A stretch of DNA of 64,000 bases from Skermanella rosea. GTDB taxonomy: Bacteria; Pseudomonadota; Alphaproteobacteria; Azospirillales; Azospirillaceae. The stretch is from assembly GCF_016806835.2 (NCBI RefSeq), contig NZ_CP086111.1:4023471-4087470 (forward strand), given 5' to 3'. Shown here one piece after another: positions 26,451-34,771 of this stretch (the stretch's first letter is position 1; every line of letters begins with the position of its first letter). A program made the position numbers and the translations under genes. The notes beneath the pieces were generated by a model that ran no database searches, was not told where the DNA came from, and saw only the letters and a program-made list of their open reading frames with translations.

Positions 26451-28700
26451 ATGGTCGTCGATCCCATGCCGGTAAGCCGCTCCCGCGTGCGTGTCCGGGG
26501 TCTGGTCCAGGGGGTCGGGTACCGGCCCTTCGTCCATGACCTTGCCGGACGGTACGGCCTGACGGGCTGGGTACTGAACGATACCGACGGCGTCCTGCTG
26601 GAGGTGCAGGGGCAGGATCCCGCCGGTTTCCTCGATGCCCTGGCATGCCGCGCCCCGCCGCTCGCCCAGGTGGACCGCATCGAGGTCGAGTCGCTGGCCC
26701 CCGATCCCGCCGAGAGCGGGTTCGAGATCCGCGGCAGCGTCGCCGCCGGTCCCGCGCGCACCATGATCGGACCGGATGCCGCCGTCTGCCCTGACTGCCT
26801 GGCCGAACTTTTCGATCCCGCGGCCCGGCGCTGGCGGTATCCCTTCGTCAACTGCACCCATTGCGGGCCGCGCCATACCATCACCCGCTCCCTGCCCTAC
26901 GACCGGCCCCAGACCTCCATGGCAGGCTTCCCGCTCTGCCCGGACTGCGCCCGCGAGTACGCCGATCCGAACGACCGCCGCTTCCACGCCCAGCCGATCG
27001 CCTGCCCCGCCTGCGGGCCCAGACTCCAGATCCGGGTGGAGGAGATCGTCGCGCGCCTCCGCGCCGGGGAGATCGTCGCGATCAAGGGCCTCGGCGGCTT
27101 CCACCTCGCCTGCGACGCCGCCAACCCCGGCACGGTCACCCGGCTGCGGGCGCTCAAGCAGCGCAACGGCAAGCCTTTCGCGATGATGGTGGCGAGCCTG
27201 GCCGAGGCGCGGCGGATCGCCGAGATCGGTCCCGCCGAGGCGGCGCTCCTGGCGGGCCCCGAGCGGCCGGTGGTGCTCGTCCGCCCGCGGTCCGGCGCGG
27301 CCGCCGCGCCGGTCGCACCCGACCTCGCCCCGGACCTCGCCTGGCTGGGCCTGATGCTGCCCTATACGCCCCTGCATTACCTGCTGTTCCACGAGGCCGC
27401 AGGACGCCCGGCGGGAACCGACTGGCTGGACGCGCCGCAGGGGTTCTCCCTGGTCATGACCAGCGCCAACCCCGGCGGCGAACCGCTGGTGATCGGCAAC
27501 GCCGAGGCGGCGGAACGGCTCGGCGACATCGCGGACTGCGTCGTCACCCACGACCGGGACATCGTCGCCCGCAGCGACGACAGCGTCGCGCGGGTGATCG
27601 GCGGCGCGCCGATGCTGATCCGCCGCGCCCGGGGCTATGTCCCCCTCGGCATTCCGCTCGGCGGGCCGGTGCCGCCGGTCCTGGCGCTGGGCGGGCACCT
27701 CAAGAACACGGTCTGCGTGGCGCGCGGAAGCCAGGCTTTCCTGTCCCAGCACCTGGGCGACCTGGAGAACGCCGCCACGCTGCGCTTCTTCGAGGAGACG
27801 ATCGCCCACCTGCTGGACATACTGGAGGTCGAACCGGCCGCGGTCGCCCATGACCTGCACCCCGACTTTCTGTCGACCCGCCATGCGGAGGCGCTTGGCC
27901 TTCCCTGCATTCCGGTCCAGCACCACCACGCCCATGTGGCGGCGGTCGCGGCCGAGTACGGCCGCTCCGGGCCGATCGTCGGCCTTGCCCTCGACGGCTT
28001 CGGCCTGGGCGACGACGGCGACAGCCGGGGGGGAGAGCTGCTGCGGGTGGACGGTGCGCGGTGCGACCGGCTGGGACACTTCGCTCCCCTGGCGCAACCC
28101 GGCGGCGACGCCGCGGCGCGCCAGCCCTGGCGCATGGCGGCGGCGGCCCTTCACCGGCTGGGCCGGACCGACGAGATCGCGCATCGCTTCGCGCGGTTCG
28201 GCAATACCGCCTTGCTGGTCCAGATGCTCGACCAGGGACTCAACTGCCCGCCGACCACCTCCTGCGGGCGCTGGTTCGATGCCGCCTGCGGCCTGCTGGG
28301 CGTGCGCAGCCTGTCGGGATTCGAGGGGGAGGCCGCGATGGTCCTGGAGTCGCTGGTGACGCGACCCACGGTGCTGCCCGGCGGCTGGACCGTCGCCGGC
28401 GGCGTGCTCGACCTGATGCCGCTGCTCGACGCGCTCCGCGGCCTTCCTCCCGCGGCCGGGGCCGACCTGTTCCACGGCACCCTGGCCGCGGCCCTGGTCG
28501 ACTGGGCCCTGCCCGCCGTGGAGGGCGCCGAGATCGCCCTGTCCGGCGGCTGCGTGATGAATGCCGTGCTGACCGAGGGCCTGATCGAGGGCTTCGCCCG
28601 GCACGGCATCACCGCCCTGGTGCCGCGCCGGGTGCCCGCGAACGACGGCGGTCTCAGCCTGGGCCAGGCCTGGGTCGCCGCGCACCACTTGATCCGTTAG
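26451..28700 (+). CDS. hypF: carbamoyltransferase HypF
   Basis: A 749-residue enzyme that makes the cyanide ligand precursor from carbamoyl phosphate and moves the carbamoyl group to HypE. The domains in order are: acylphosphatase (about 10-95, VRVRGLVQGVGYRPFVHDLA); two zinc-finger units (CPDCLAELF, CTHCGPR, CPDCAREY, CPACGP); a YrdC-like domain (RLRAGEIVAIKGLGGFHLAC); and a Kae1-like domain with the metal-binding HHHAHVAAV (about residue 487) and GLALDGFGLGDDG. The length is normal and no break is seen. Confidence 0.97.
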   Translation: MVVDPMPVSRSRVRVRGLVQGVGYRPFVHDLAGRYGLTGWVLNDTDGVLLEVQGQDPAGFLDALACRAPPLAQVDRIEVESLAPDPAESGFEIRGSVAAGPARTMIGPDAAVCPDCLAELFDPAARRWRYPFVNCTHCGPRHTITRSLPYDRPQTSMAGFPLCPDCAREYADPNDRRFHAQPIACPACGPRLQIRVEEIVARLRAGEIVAIKGLGGFHLACDAANPGTVTRLRALKQRNGKPFAMMVASLAEARRIAEIGPAEAALLAGPERPVVLVRPRSGAAAAPVAPDLAPDLAWLGLMLPYTPLHYLLFHEAAGRPAGTDWLDAPQGFSLVMTSANPGGEPLVIGNAEAAERLGDIADCVVTHDRDIVARSDDSVARVIGGAPMLIRRARGYVPLGIPLGGPVPPVLALGGHLKNTVCVARGSQAFLSQHLGDLENAATLRFFEETIAHLLDILEVEPAAVAHDLHPDFLSTRHAEALGLPCIPVQHHHAHVAAVAAEYGRSGPIVGLALDGFGLGDDGDSRGGELLRVDGARCDRLGHFAPLAQPGGDAAARQPWRMAAAALHRLGRTDEIAHRFARFGNTALLVQMLDQGLNCPPTTSCGRWFDAACGLLGVRSLSGFEGEAAMVLESLVTRPTVLPGGWTVAGGVLDLMPLLDALRGLPPAAGADLFHGTLAAALVDWALPAVEGAEIALSGGCVMNAVLTEGLIEGFARHGITALVPRRVPANDGGLSLGQAWVAAHHLIR

Positions 28701-28709
28701 GAAATCGCC

Positions 28710-28967
28710 ATGTGCCTCGCCTTGCCCGCCCGGATCGTCGAGATCCACAGTGACGACAGCGCCACGGTGTCTCTCGGAGGCGTGCGCAAGCAGGTCTCCA
28801 CCGCGCTGATCGAGGAGCCGGCCGTGGGCGACTACGTGATCGTCCATGTCGGCTACGCGCTCTCCAGGCTCGATCCGGCGGAAGCCGAACGGACCCTGGC
28901 GCTTCTCGCCGCCCTGGACCGGCCCGCGCCCGGGCAGGAGCCGCAACAGGAGGATGCCGCCGCATGA
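28710..28967 (+). CDS. hypC: hydrogenase chaperone HypC
   Basis: An 85-residue protein with MCLALPARIVEI, whose Cys2 holds the iron centre while HypD builds Fe(CN)2CO. GDYVIVHVGYALSRLDPAEA is the C-terminal family block. A GGAAA ribosome binding site precedes the ATG, and the stop overlaps hypD by ATGA. It is distinct from the longer hupF paralog at 21709. Confidence 0.96.
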   Translation: MCLALPARIVEIHSDDSATVSLGGVRKQVSTALIEEPAVGDYVIVHVGYALSRLDPAEAERTLALLAALDRPAPGQEPQQEDAAA

Positions 28968-30109
28968 GATACGTGGACGAATACCGCGACGGTGACCTGG
29001 CATCCCGGGTCGCCGCCGCCATCGCCGCGGAGGCCGATCCCGGCCGGCACTATGCCCTGATGGAGTTCTGCGGCGGCCATACCCACGCGATCTGCCGCTA
29101 CGGCATCGAGGATCTGCTGCCGCCCAACGTCACGATGATCCATGGCCCCGGCTGCCCGGTGTGCGTGCTGCCGATCGGCCGGCTCGACATGGCGATCGAG
29201 CTGGCGATGCGGCCTGAGGTGATCCTGTGCACCTACGGCGACATGATGCGGGTGCCCGGCCGCGACCGCACCAGCCTGATGAAGGCCAAGGCCGGGGGTG
29301 CGGATATCCGCATGGTCTACGGCAGCGGCGACGCCCTGCGGGTCGCCCGGGAAAATCCCGGCCGCGAGGTCGTCTTCTTCGCGATCGGGTTCGAGACCAC
29401 GGCCCCGACCACCGCCGTGGCCCTGGTCCAGGCGGCGTCGATGGGCCTCCGCAACTTCAGCGTCTTCGCCAACCACGTGCTCACGCCGTCGGCGATCCAG
29501 GCGATCCTGGACAGCCCGGAGGTGTCCGCGACCGGCACCGTGCGGGTCGACGGCTTCATCGGGCCGGGACATGTCAGCACCATCATCGGCTCGGCGCCCT
29601 ACGAGCGCTTCGCCCGCGACTATCGGCGTCCCATCGTGGTCTCCGGGTTCGAGCCGCTCGACATCATGCAGTCGGTCCTGATGCTGGTGCGCCAGCTCAA
29701 CGGGGGACGGTGCGAAGTGGAGAACCAGTTCAACCGCGCGGTCTCCCGGGACGGCAACGGCAAGGCCCAGGCCCTGGTGGAACGGGTGTTCGAACTGCGC
29801 GACAGCTTCGAATGGCGCGGCCTCGGGACGATCCCGGACAGCGCGCTGCAGATCCGCGAGGAGTTCGCGGACTGGGACGCGGAACGGCGCTGGCAGCTCC
29901 GCTACGTCCCCGTCGCCGACAACAGGGCATGCTCCTGCGCCCAGATCCTGCGCGGCGCGAAAAAGCCGCTGGACTGCGCGATCTTCGGCACGGCCTGCAC
30001 CCCGGAGAATCCCATGGGATCCTGCATGGTCTCGCCGGAAGGCTCCTGCGCAGCGTATTATCTGTACGGCCGCTGGCGCGACACCCCCCAACGGGCCAAG
30101 ACGGGTTGA
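28964..30109 (+). CDS. hypD: hydrogenase formation protein HypD
   Basis: A 381-residue iron-sulfur protein that assembles Fe(CN)2CO with HypC. Conserved motifs are MEFCGGHTHAICRYGIEDLL, the redox/iron-binding GPGCPVCVLP and FEPLDIMQSVLMLVRQ. The C-terminal cluster ligands lie in NRACSCAQILRG, FGTACTPENPMGSCMVSPEG and SCAAYY. The length and order are normal. The next gene, hypE, begins five bases downstream. Confidence 0.97.
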   Translation: MRYVDEYRDGDLASRVAAAIAAEADPGRHYALMEFCGGHTHAICRYGIEDLLPPNVTMIHGPGCPVCVLPIGRLDMAIELAMRPEVILCTYGDMMRVPGRDRTSLMKAKAGGADIRMVYGSGDALRVARENPGREVVFFAIGFETTAPTTAVALVQAASMGLRNFSVFANHVLTPSAIQAILDSPEVSATGTVRVDGFIGPGHVSTIIGSAPYERFARDYRRPIVVSGFEPLDIMQSVLMLVRQLNGGRCEVENQFNRAVSRDGNGKAQALVERVFELRDSFEWRGLGTIPDSALQIREEFADWDAERRWQLRYVPVADNRACSCAQILRGAKKPLDCAIFGTACTPENPMGSCMVSPEGSCAAYYLYGRWRDTPQRAKTG

Positions 30110-30114
30110 AATCG

Positions 30115-31167
30115 ATGATGCAGGACGATCGCCGGCCTTTCACCCGCAAGCTCGACCTGAAGAACGGCCAGGTCGACATGAGCCACGGCAGCGGCGGCAA
30201 GGCCATGGCCCAGCTGGTCGAGGAGCTGTTCGGTGCCGCCTTCGACAATTCGCTGCTGGCTCGCCGCAACGACCAGGCGGTCTTCGACCCGCCGGCTGGC
30301 CGGCTGGCGGTCACCACCGACAGCTATGTGGTCTCTCCCCTGTTCTTCCCGGGCGGCGACATCGGCTCGCTGGCGATCCACGGAACGGTCAACGACCTGG
30401 CGATGGCCGGCGCCCGGCCGCTCTACCTGACGGCGGGATTCATCATCGAGGAGGGCTTCGCGCTCCGCGATCTCGCCCGGATCGTCGCCTCGATGGCGGC
30501 TGCGGCGGCCGAAGCCGGCGTCGCGATCGTGACCGGCGACACCAAGGTGGTCGAGCGCGGCAAGGGCGACGGCGTCTTCATCAACACGACCGGCATCGGC
30601 GCGGTGCCGCCGGGCGTGGCCCCGTCCGGCGACAGGGCACGGCCGGGCGACGCCGTCCTGGTCAGCGGCTTCGTCGGCGACCACGGCGTCGCGATCATGT
30701 CCACGCGCGAGAACCTCAGCTTCGAGACGACCATCGCCTCCGACAGCGCGGCGCTCCATGGTCTGGTGGCGGCCATGGTCGACGCCGTTCCCGACATCCA
30801 CGTGCTGCGCGACCCGACGCGCGGCGGCCTCGCGACCACGCTCAACGAGATCGCGCGGCAATCCGGGGTCGGGATGCTGCTCGACGAACGGGCGATCCCG
30901 ATCCGCGGGGAAGTCGCCGCCGCCTGCGAGCTTCTGGGCCTGGATCCTCTTTATGTGGCGAACGAGGGCAAGCTGGTCGCGATCTGCGCACCCGGGGATG
31001 CCGCCCGGCTGCTGGACACCATGCGAGGCCATCCGCTGGGGATCGACGCCGCGGCCATCGGCACGGTCATTGACGACGACCATCGCTTCGTGCAACTGCA
31101 GACGACATTCGGCGGAAAGCGCATCGTGGACTGGTTGGCCGGCGAGCAGCTGCCCCGGATCTGTTGA
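30115..31167 (+). CDS. hypE: thiocarbamate dehydratase HypE
   Basis: A 350-residue enzyme that dehydrates the carbamoyl group on its C-terminal cysteine to thiocyanate. The protein ends in PRIC, the invariant acceptor tail. N-terminal VDMSHGSGGKAMAQLVEELF and the ATP-site blocks TDSYVVSPLFFPGGDIGSLA, HGTVNDLAMAGARPL, DPTRGGLATTLNEIARQSGV and YVANEGKLVAI are PurM-like. The start may be either codon of the ATGATG at 30115-30120. The stop is followed after 14 bases by the regulator's GTG. Confidence 0.97.
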   Translation: MMQDDRRPFTRKLDLKNGQVDMSHGSGGKAMAQLVEELFGAAFDNSLLARRNDQAVFDPPAGRLAVTTDSYVVSPLFFPGGDIGSLAIHGTVNDLAMAGARPLYLTAGFIIEEGFALRDLARIVASMAAAAAEAGVAIVTGDTKVVERGKGDGVFINTTGIGAVPPGVAPSGDRARPGDAVLVSGFVGDHGVAIMSTRENLSFETTIASDSAALHGLVAAMVDAVPDIHVLRDPTRGGLATTLNEIARQSGVGMLLDERAIPIRGEVAAACELLGLDPLYVANEGKLVAICAPGDAARLLDTMRGHPLGIDAAAIGTVIDDDHRFVQLQTTFGGKRIVDWLAGEQLPRIC

Positions 31168-31181
31168 GGCGGGAGGAGGGC

Positions 31182-31889
31182 GTGAAGGAGCGGGAGATCG
31201 GCGACGCCTGGAAGGGACCTCCGCAATGCCGGAACTGCGGCATCCGGGACCTCGTGCTGTTCGCCGACCTTCGGCAGACCGACTTCAGCCTGATCCACCT
31301 GCCGATCGACGAAGTCCGGTTCAAGCCCGGCGAGTCGCTCTACCATGCCGGCGACGGGAAGCCGTACCTGTTCACGGTGCGCGAGGGCACGGTCAAGCTG
31401 GTACAGTACCTGCCGGACGGATCCCACCGGATTGTCCGCCTGCTCCGCCAGGGCGCCATAGCCGGTCTTGAAGCCCTGCTCGGCGAGCCCTACGCCCACA
31501 CCGCGACGGCCCTGCAGCCCGTCCTGACCTGCCGCATCCCGCGGGCGGTGATCGACCGCCTCAGCACCGAGACGCCACGCCTGCACACGCAGCTGATGAA
31601 GCGCTGGCACCAGTCGCTCCAGCAGGCCGACGACTGGCTGACCGAGCTGTCGACCGGCAGCGCGCGGCTCCGGCTGGCGCGCCTGCTGCTCCAGATGCTC
31701 GATGCTACGGACGGCGACGTGTGCCACCTCCCGATCCGCGAGGATGTCGGCGCGATGCTGGCGATCACCATGGAAACGGCCAGCCGCACGGTCGCCGAAT
31801 TCCGCCGCGCCGGCCTCATCGCCGATGTCGGCGACCATCTGGTCCGCTGCAACCGCGAGGGGCTGGAGGACGTGGTCGCGGAGGGGTAA
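31182..31889 (+). CDS. Crp/Fnr-family regulator
   Basis: A 235-residue regulator. GTG at 31182 is chosen because GGAGG lies five bases upstream; an earlier TTG overlaps hypE. Cys16 and Cys19 (QCRNCGIRDLVLF) and Cys117 (VLTCRIPR) match three of the four E. coli FNR cluster cysteines, but the third N-terminal cysteine is missing. The cNMP-like domain (FKPGESLYHAGDGKPYLFTV) is followed by an HTH (REDVGAMLAITMETASRTVA). The E-x2-SR recognition residues (ETASR) are those that read TTGAT half-sites in FNR. Such a box occurs at 17115 before hupS/hupE and at 48111. It may sense redox rather than hold a standard [4Fe-4S] cluster (inference). Confidence 0.9.
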   Translation: MKEREIGDAWKGPPQCRNCGIRDLVLFADLRQTDFSLIHLPIDEVRFKPGESLYHAGDGKPYLFTVREGTVKLVQYLPDGSHRIVRLLRQGAIAGLEALLGEPYAHTATALQPVLTCRIPRAVIDRLSTETPRLHTQLMKRWHQSLQQADDWLTELSTGSARLRLARLLLQMLDATDGDVCHLPIREDVGAMLAITMETASRTVAEFRRAGLIADVGDHLVRCNREGLEDVVAEG

Positions 31890-32227
31890 TGACGACGACG
31901 CAAGCCCGCGAACTCCGATCCCGCATGACCGACGCGGAAAGACGACTCTGGTCCCTGTTGCGGGATCGCCGCCTGGACGGGTGCAAGTTCCGCAGACAGC
32001 ACCCGATCGGCCGATACGTTGCCGATTTCGCCTGCGTAGAGCGGATGTTGATCGTAGAAGCTGACGGCGGACAGCATGCCGATGAGCCGGCCGACCAGCG
32101 ACGCACCGATTGGCTGAACAGCCAGGGATGGCGAGTGATACGGTTCTGGAACACCGATATCCTGCGTAACACCGAGGGTGTCGTCACCGCGATTCGGGAG
32201 GCTCTCGAATGTGAGGCAAGCCAATAG
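31889..32227 (+). CDS. DUF559 (very-short-patch-repair-like) endonuclease-fold protein
   Basis: A 112-residue DUF559 protein (restriction-endonuclease fold related to Vsr). Typical stretches are RSRMTDAERRLWSLLRDRRL, GCKFRRQHPIGRYVADFACV and LIVEADGGQHADEPADQRRT, then GWRVIRFWNTDIL. The Asp and Glu of ADFAC and VEADGGQH would be the metal-binding acids. The start overlaps the regulator stop (TAATG), although no metabolic link is obvious; such genes are scattered next to intergenic palindromes and mobile DNA. The biological role of DUF559 is not established. An IS4 element begins 43 bp downstream. Confidence 0.85.
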   Translation: MTTTQARELRSRMTDAERRLWSLLRDRRLDGCKFRRQHPIGRYVADFACVERMLIVEADGGQHADEPADQRRTDWLNSQGWRVIRFWNTDILRNTEGVVTAIREALECEASQ

Positions 32228-32242
32228 GTCGAGCATCCCCAA

Positions 32243-32269
32243 CCCCCTCACCCTACCCCTCTCCCCCAA
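32243..32269. repeat. left arm of GC-rich hairpin split by the IS
   Basis: The stretch 32243-32269 (ending CTCTCCCCCAA) is the reverse complement, with about two differences, of 33775-33801 (starting TTGGGGGAGAGGG). The two arms flank the insertion sequence in inverted orientation, as if the element had landed in the loop of a palindromic intergenic repeat. Confidence 0.6.
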
Positions 32270-32282
32270 GGGGGCTAGTCTA

Positions 32283-33649
32283 TCAACAGATCTTTTGCCG
32301 GAGAGCTACGCCCTCGCACATTGTTGCGAAACGGGCGTAGCCTCTGGCAAAAGTGATGGGTCCAGCCGGCTTGGATTTGGGATAGCCGTCCCAGCCGCCC
32401 AAACGGGCGATAAACCATGCGGCCCAAGCCAGCGTGTCGGGCGGATGTGGGTTTTTGCGGGCGGCGGTGCGGCCTTCCAGACGTGGTTGTAGGGCGATCA
32501 GGACGCTGACCTGCTGTGCGGAGAAAGTGTCGTCGATCGGGCGAACCAGGACGCCGTCGCGAACGCCGAGCAGTTGCAGGATGTGCGTGGCGGCGACCAG
32601 GGCGACGAAAGCCAGCCGCTGAAGGGCGTCGGCGCTTTCGACCTGGCTCGACTCGATATCCAGCCCCTGCGTCTTGAGAGTACGGAAAAGCTGCTCGATG
32701 GTCCAGCGCCGCCGGTACCAAAGCACGATTTCCAAGGCTTTTGCGGTGTCCTCGACCTGATGTGTCGTCAGCAGCCGCCAATGTACCGGGTCTTCTCCGG
32801 CGGGGGCGTCCACTTCGCGAACATCGACCATTCGAAGGGCGAGCGCCGGTGCGGCGCCGGGGTGTGTCCCGTTCCTGGGCCGTTTCACCGCGACCGCGCC
32901 GTAGCGCAGTTCCAGGGTCGCCGTGCGGGCCGAGCGCTTGCCGGGGCGTTCGGGAAGGTCCAGCGTGAAGCGCTCCGCCACCGCCAGCGCGTCGCTCCAG
33001 GCGTATAAGTAGCCGCCTCCGGCCAGCGCCCTGTCGCGGCAGGCCCGCGTCAGAAGATCGAAACCCGTTTCCGGCAGCCGCTCCCATTCCTCGTAGATGT
33101 CGCTTTCGCGGTCGGCGACGACCGTGACGTGCCGGGCCGTATCGAGATAGTGCTTGGCTGTCTGCGCGCCCTCCAGCCAGCGCATCGATTCCTTGCTCTC
33201 GATCGGCAGAGCCCGACGGTGCTTGGCCGCGGTTTCATGACGGGCGTAGACCTGCGCTCCGACAAGTCCCAGACAAGCTCCGCTTTCGGCCTCGACCGCC
33301 AGCACCGGATGGACGAACAGCCCGGCGTCCCGGCCATTGCCCACGGTGCCCAGGCCCCGCGTTCGTCCGGCATGGGCCTGATAGTTCAATTCGCTGGTGT
33401 CCTGGATGGCCAGAACATGCAGGCCGACGACGCGCGCCCGCATCTGCTCGCCGATCGTGCATTCCATTTCCACCAGTCTTACCTTGGCATTGTTCAGCCA
33501 ACGCCCGAAGCGAGCCTCTTCGATCCGGTCGTTCGACAAACGCCGAATGCGGACGGTCGAGCGCTCGACCATCCTTTGCAGCAGTTGCCGCCCCCTTTTT
33601 TCAGCCGTTCATCGTTGAAACGGCCGACGATATCAACCTGAATGTCCAT
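32283..33649 (-). CDS. IS4-family transposase, frame split at an A6G5 run
   Basis: DDE transposase. The main frame (start ATG 33572, 429 codons) has the IS4 YREK signature Y-x2-R-x3-E-x6-K (YRRRWTIEQLFRTLK) and an aspartate block VVADRESDIYEEW. The expected N-terminus (MDIQVDIVGRFNDERLKK) lies in a different frame, starting at ATG 33649 behind GGAGG. It joins the main frame only through a -1 shift at AAAAAAGGGGG (minus strand, positions 33601-33591). This is either a programmed or slippage-based frameshift, or a disabling indel. Translation from 33572 alone would lack about 25 N-terminal residues. Confidence 0.8.
33591..33601 (-). other. candidate slippery sequence in the transposase
   Basis: On the minus strand the run A6G5 lies exactly where the N-terminal frame (LKKGG) must move by -1 to enter the main transposase frame (RQLLQRMVERS). 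Long A/G runs of this kind promote ribosomal or polymerase slippage in several IS families, but the codon register here is not a canonical X-XXY-YYZ heptamer. Confidence 0.5.
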
Positions 33650-33828
33650 TCGTGACGCCCTCCGCCTGAGAACGTCACGAACAGAATCACATCCCCGCCA
33701 AACTACGCAACTACAGCGACAAACCCGAGTCAACCTGCCGCACCTAAAAAGATCTGTTGATAGATTAGCCCCCCTTGGGGGAGAGGGTCAGGGTGAGGGG
33801 GCGGGTGGCAGCTGTCCCAGGAAGGCGG

Positions 33829-34683
33829 CTACCGGAACACCACCGTCTTGCTGCCGTTGAGCAGGACCCTGTGCTCGATGTGGTACTTGACGGCGCGGGC
33901 CAGCACGACGCTCTCCACGTCGCGGCCGACCTCGACCAGGTCGTCCGGCGTGCGGGTGTGGTCGACGCGCTCGACCTCCTGCTCGATGATCGGACCTTCG
34001 TCCAGGTTGGACGTCACGTAGTGGGCGGTCGCCCCGATCAGCTTGACGCCGCGGGCGAAGGCTTGGTGATAGGGCTTGGCGCCCTTGAAGCTGGGCAGGA
34101 ACGAGTGGTGGATATTGATCGCGCGCCCGGCCAGCCGCTCGCACAGCTCGGGCGAGAGCACCTGCATGTAGCGCGCCAGCACGACCAGATCGATGCGCTC
34201 CTGCTCGATGATCTCCCACAGCCGCGCCTCCTGCTCCGCCTTGTTGTCGGGCTTGACGGGCAGATAATGGAACGGGACGTTGTGCCAGGCCGCGAGCTGG
34301 TAGAAGTCGCGATGGTTCGACACGATCGCCGGGATCTCCACGTTCAATCCGCCGACCCGGTAGCGGTAGAGCAGGTCGTTCAGGCAGTGGCCGAATTTCG
34401 AGACCAGGATCAGCAGTCGCTGCGGTCGCTCCGCGTCGTGCAGGTGCCAGGTCATTCCGAACCGGCGGGCGACCTCGGCGAACTGGGCTGCCAAGGCTTC
34501 GCGGTCGGGGCCTTCCTCCGGAGCGGCCAGGAAGATGCGCAGGAAGAACAGGTCGCTGGTCCGGTCGCCGAACTGGGCGCTGTCGATGATGTTGCAGCCC
34601 CGCTCCGCCAGGAAGCCGGATACGGCCGCGACGATGCCGACTGTGTCCGGGCACGAAATGGTCAGGATGTAGCGGGCGGTCAT
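33829..34683 (-). CDS. purU: formyltetrahydrofolate deformylase
   Basis: A 284-residue enzyme that hydrolyses 10-formyl-THF to THF and formate, balancing one-carbon units and feeding formate to purine synthesis. An N-terminal ACT domain (residues 1-80: YILTISCPDTVGIVAAVSGF, then AERGCNII) is followed by a formyltransferase-like catalytic domain. That domain includes LILVSKFGHCLNDLLYR, DLVVLARYMQVLSPEL, NIHHSFLPSFKGAKPYHQAF and GATAHYVTSNLDEGPIIEQE, with catalytic Asn/His/Asp in NIHHSFLP and LDEGPII. The length is typical. It is a separate unit between the IS and the next minus-strand operon. Confidence 0.95.
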   Translation of the reverse strand: MTARYILTISCPDTVGIVAAVSGFLAERGCNIIDSAQFGDRTSDLFFLRIFLAAPEEGPDREALAAQFAEVARRFGMTWHLHDAERPQRLLILVSKFGHCLNDLLYRYRVGGLNVEIPAIVSNHRDFYQLAAWHNVPFHYLPVKPDNKAEQEARLWEIIEQERIDLVVLARYMQVLSPELCERLAGRAINIHHSFLPSFKGAKPYHQAFARGVKLIGATAHYVTSNLDEGPIIEQEVERVDHTRTPDDLVEVGRDVESVVLARAVKYHIEHRVLLNGSKTVVFR

Positions 34684-34771
34684 TTCGAAACTTTCCAGAA
34701 CGGCTTATGGCGCGGTCCCTGGAAAGAAGCGCAATCGACCACCCTGTGCAAGTGGCAATCCGCTGCCGCGC

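Larger units (their letters stand above)
32270..33773 (-). mobile_element. IS4-family insertion sequence (about 1.5 kb)
   Basis: The ends are 27-bp terminal inverted repeats (32270-32296 and 33747-33773) differing at one base; the core is CTATCAACAGATCTTTT. The transposase stop codon lies inside the left repeat. No clear direct target duplication is visible because the flanking bases are themselves an inverted GC-rich repeat. The exact outer limit is uncertain by a few bases (the G5/C5 runs could be host DNA). Confidence 0.85.

Noticed and set aside
24939..29003. A minus-strand open frame of over 1300 codons opposite hupK-hypABF
   Set aside because: Shadow of the hyp genes caused by high third-position GC; no recognisable protein features.
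32262..33782. Direct target-site duplication of the IS element
   Set aside because: Flanks are CCCCCAAGGGGG and CCCCCCTTGGGGG, which are inverted rather than direct copies, so no duplication can be claimed.
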